NCBI RefSeq assembly: GCF_016213215.1
Contig: NZ_JACRAW010000107.1
Coordinates: forward strand, 1 to 64,000
Source of the DNA: Bradyrhizobium sp.
Lineage (GTDB): Bacteria > Pseudomonadota > Alphaproteobacteria > Rhizobiales > Xanthobacteraceae
Direction of reading: 5' to 3'
Length of the DNA stretch: 64,000 nt
The translations under genes and the position numbers were made by a program. The notes beneath the pieces are model-generated. The model made no database searches and had not been told where the DNA came from. It saw nothing but the letters and a program-made list of their open reading frames with translations. This document shows, piece by piece, positions 61,952 through 64,000 of the stretch (position 1 is the stretch's first letter; the number at the start of each line of letters is the position of its first letter).

Positions 61952-63207
61952 GGGAACAGGCCGCGCGTGTTCTTGGCTGCGCGAACCTTGGCAACGCCGA
62001 TGGCCATGGCGGCGGTTCGGTGCGCGATCCGGTCGGCCCTCGCCCGCGCCAGCATCAGCTCGAACGCGCGGTCGAGGATCTGGTATTCACGCCGCGTCAC
62101 TTCCTCTTCCTCCCAGAACAATTGCTGAAGGTCCTGGACCCACTCGAAGTAGCTGACGACCACGCCGCCGGAATTGCACAGGATATCCGGGATGACGAAG
62201 ATCTCGTCCTTGCGCTTTTCCAGCACGAGATCGGCATCGGGCGTGGTCGGCCCGTTGGCGCCTTCCGCAAGGATCCGGCAGCGCAGGTGCTGGGCTATCT
62301 TCGCATCGATCACGCGCTCCAGCGCCGCCGGCACCAGTACGTCGCATTTCAGCGTGAGAACCTGTGCCGGATCGAACTGCAGCTCGCTGGAAAATCCCTT
62401 GATGCTGCCGTGGCTCGCCGCGTGACGCATCAAGGCCGGGACGTCGAGCCCGCGCGGATCGTGGAGTGCGCCGGTGTGATCGCTCACCGCGATCACCTTC
62501 AGGCCGAAGCGATGCAATTCGAGCGCCGCATAGGAGCCGACATTGCCGAAGCCCTGAACGACGGCGGTCGCATTATTGGCATCGATGCGCAGCTCGTTCA
62601 TCACCCTCCTGGCAAGATGGGCGACACCGCGGCCGGTCGCCTCGCGACGACCGAGCGTGCCGCCTGAGGACACGGGCTTGCCGGTGACGATCTCGGTCAC
62701 CGTGCGGCCCTGATACATGGAGTAGGTATCCATGAACCAGGCCATGACCTGCTCGTTGGTGCCCATGTCCGGCGCCATCACGTCGATATGCGGTCCCACG
62801 AAGGGGATCATCTCCTGCATGTATCGCCGTGACACCAACTCCAGCTCGTGCTTTGAGATCTTGGAAAGATCGACGTTGACCCCGCCCTTGGCGCCGCCGT
62901 AAGGCAGGCCGACGAGCGCGCATTTCCAGCTCATCCAGATCGCCAGCGCCGCAATCTCTCCGATGTCGACGGTCGGTGAAAAGCGGGTGCCGCCCTTGGT
63001 CGGGCCGAGGGTGAGATGATGCTGCACTCGATAACCCTCGAATACCGCAACCGTGCCGTCGTCGCGGTGGATCGGACAGGAGATCGTGAGCGCGCGCTTT
63101 GGCAGCAGCAACCGGTCCCGCTCGTCCAGGGGAATGTCCAGGTGATCGCCGATGACGTTGAATTGCGTCCTCGCCATCTCGAATACCGGACCGGAATAGA
63201 CGGTCAT
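61948..63207 (-). CDS. Glu/Leu/Phe/Val dehydrogenase family (glutamate dehydrogenase)
   Basis: A 419-aa amino-acid dehydrogenase. It has GYRVQHHLTLGPTKGGTRFSP, the catalytic Lys in LPYGGAKGGVNVD, the NAD-binding VVQGFGNVGSYAA and the ANGPTTPDAD segment. Length and order fit the hexameric NAD-type glutamate dehydrogenase of bacteria and archaea, interconverting glutamate and 2-oxoglutarate with ammonia. It is divergent from the sugar kinase at 63421. The downstream VOC gene is coupled by a 4-nt overlap. Confidence 0.92.
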   Translation of the reverse strand: MTVYSGPVFEMARTQFNVIGDHLDIPLDERDRLLLPKRALTISCPIHRDDGTVAVFEGYRVQHHLTLGPTKGGTRFSPTVDIGEIAALAIWMSWKCALVGLPYGGAKGGVNVDLSKISKHELELVSRRYMQEMIPFVGPHIDVMAPDMGTNEQVMAWFMDTYSMYQGRTVTEIVTGKPVSSGGTLGRREATGRGVAHLARRVMNELRIDANNATAVVQGFGNVGSYAALELHRFGLKVIAVSDHTGALHDPRGLDVPALMRHAASHGSIKGFSSELQFDPAQVLTLKCDVLVPAALERVIDAKIAQHLRCRILAEGANGPTTPDADLVLEKRKDEIFVIPDILCNSGGVVVSYFEWVQDLQQLFWEEEEVTRREYQILDRAFELMLARARADRIAHRTAAMAIGVAKVRAAKNTRGLFP

Positions 63208-63322
63208 GCTTCCCCCTGCGATAGCCCCTGGGAACTTGAATGAAGGGGCGCTAACCGAACCGGGTATAACGATGTCTCGCTATGGTCGTATTCCGAAGGC
63301 ATAGTTATCTCAAGTACTTATC

Positions 63323-63337
63323 GCGCCATGCTGGCGC
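63323..63337. promoter_or_regulatory. Palindrome in the spacer between glutamate dehydrogenase and sugar kinase genes
   Basis: A perfect inverted repeat GCGCCA-TGC-TGGCGC lies midway in the 213-bp divergent spacer. On the plus strand it is followed by ATATTTT. It could be a regulator site for either gene or a weak hairpin; nothing distinguishes the two. Confidence 0.35.
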
Positions 63338-63420
63338 ATATTTTCGGCGTTGATCCCGCAGAAGCGGTGCTAAGCTAAGGCGCCGGCCCGGACCACACAT
63401 CAGCGCACGACGGACCACTT

Positions 63421-64000
63421 ATGCAGGCTCTCTTCATCGGACAGACCTACATTGATGTCACATTCATCACCGACCACCTGCCGACCGGCGACGAAAAGCA
63501 TGTGGCTTCGGCCTACGCGGTCTCGTTCGGCGGCAACGCTGTAACCGCGGCGTTCTGCTGCGCCAAGCTCGGAATCATTCCGGATCTCATCGCCACCGTC
63601 GCCAATGACTGGCTCGGGCGGATGTTTCAGGACATGTGCGCGAAGTACGGAATCTCGCTGCATGGGCGCAAGGTGAATTCGTCCTCGCTGTCCTTCATCA
63701 TGCCGAAAGACGGCAAGCGCGCGATCGTGCGCTGCCGCGATGACGCGCATATCCACCCGTTCCCGATCCTGAATCTGGGCAATTGCCGCGCCCTGCATGT
63801 CGACGGCCACCAGCCGGATGCGGCGATCCATTACGCCAAGGTCTGCCGCGAAGCCGGAATCCTGACCTCGCTGGACGGCGGTGGCCTGCGCAGCAACACA
63901 CATGAGCTCTTGGAGTTCATCGACGTCGCCATCGTCGCCGAGCGGCTGTGCGAACAGATGGACCTGACGCCGGAAAAGATGCTGGATTATCTGAAGAGCC
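63421..64000 (+). CDS. PfkB-family carbohydrate kinase, N-terminal part (3' truncated)
   Basis: About 193 codons are open from ATG at 63421 to the window end. The start MQALFIGQTYIDVTFITDHLP and the substrate-binding SFGGNAVTAAFCCAKLG (the GG.. of ribokinase-like enzymes) identify the family, and YGISLHGRKVNSSSLSF continues it. The C-terminal ATP-binding DTxGAGD motif lies outside. The substrate is unknown; sugar, nucleoside or 2-keto-3-deoxygluconate kinases are all possible. Confidence 0.87.
   Translation, partial: MQALFIGQTYIDVTFITDHLPTGDEKHVASAYAVSFGGNAVTAAFCCAKLGIIPDLIATVANDWLGRMFQDMCAKYGISLHGRKVNSSSLSFIMPKDGKRAIVRCRDDAHIHPFPILNLGNCRALHVDGHQPDAAIHYAKVCREAGILTSLDGGGLRSNTHELLEFIDVAIVAERLCEQMDLTPEKMLDYLKS

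Noticed and set aside
1..64000. CRISPR array, prophage, integrative element, rRNA or tRNA genes
   Set aside because: No regularly spaced repeats, phage structural genes, integrase/transposase or RNA-gene sequence was recognised by eye. A tRNA scan and a profile search would be needed to exclude short ones.

Overview
The window is a piece of a high-GC alphaproteobacterial chromosome, most likely Bradyrhizobium or a close relative. This rests on the gene families present (Liv-type and Dpp-type ABC transporters, pentonate dehydratase, phenylacetate genes, phasin, P450 with a CxxHxxC ferredoxin) and on several families of palindromic intergenic repeats of the kind that litter Bradyrhizobium/Rhodopseudomonas genomes. 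No rRNA, tRNA, CRISPR array, integrase or transposase was found. Nearly all of the window is ordinary catabolic and transport chromosome. The accessory-looking parts are a lower-GC stretch of small genes at about 16.6-19.9 kb and a 1.17-kb repeat field at about 6.6-7.7 kb.

Layout. 0-2.5 kb: 3' end of a thiolase-like gene and a chemoreceptor. 2.7-6.6 kb: a complete four-enzyme L-threonate/tetronate route (otnK-otnI-ltnD leftward, otnC divergent) leading to dihydroxyacetone phosphate. 6.6-7.7 kb: only repeats. 7.7-13.3 kb: leftward operon DUF1445-livK-livH-livM-livG-livF with a divergent LysR gene (13.4 kb), followed rightward by an M20-type carbamoylase/ureidohydrolase and a D-2-hydroxyacid dehydrogenase, a plausible uptake-and-degradation unit for a carbamoylated or cyclised amino acid. 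16.6-19.9 kb: small hypothetical proteins, a PilZ protein and an EEP-family nuclease/phosphatase. 19.9-25.4 kb: tartrate-dehydrogenase-like enzyme, SDR with altered catalytic residues, amidase and a pentonate-type [2Fe-2S] dehydratase.

25.4-36.5 kb: TetR regulator, divergent ferredoxin/P450 pair and an alpha/beta-hydrolase-OsmC fusion, then paaI and paaK rightward, a small GIY-YIG protein, and convergently paaE-D-C-B-A preceded by paaX. These encode phenylacetate activation and the ring-1,2-epoxidase. The later beta-oxidation and ring-opening genes (paaZ, F, G, H, J) are not here. A promoter-embedded inverted repeat between paaX and paaA is the best regulatory-site candidate in the window. 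36.5-41.8 kb: DUF445 membrane protein, phasin with two PhaR-like boxes, and alpha/beta hydrolases. 42.2-51.2 kb: dipeptide-type ABC transporter with a gamma-glutamyltransferase-family enzyme, a DUF1028 protein and a CnbZ-like protein, which looks like a peptide or gamma-glutamyl compound salvage unit. 51.4-56.5 kb: tetR-adaptor-RND efflux operon with a clear terminator and a perfect operator palindrome. 56.8-57.9 kb: two-subunit TPP decarboxylase. 58.0-64.0 kb: a P450 remnant, a Pro/Ala- and Gln-rich envelope protein with two LTxxQ-type domains, a small Gly-rich protein, a VOC protein coupled to a glutamate dehydrogenase, and the 5' part of a PfkB sugar kinase.

I did not find a convincing wholly new system. 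The most interesting leads are the paaX/paaA operator, the nested composite repeat that supplies the C-terminus of the amidase, the SDR lacking the canonical Ser and Lys, the hydrolase-OsmC fusion beside the P450/paa genes, and the GGT-DUF1028-CnbZ grouping. All start sites, motifs and repeats were read by eye; family names come from recall and were not checked against a database.
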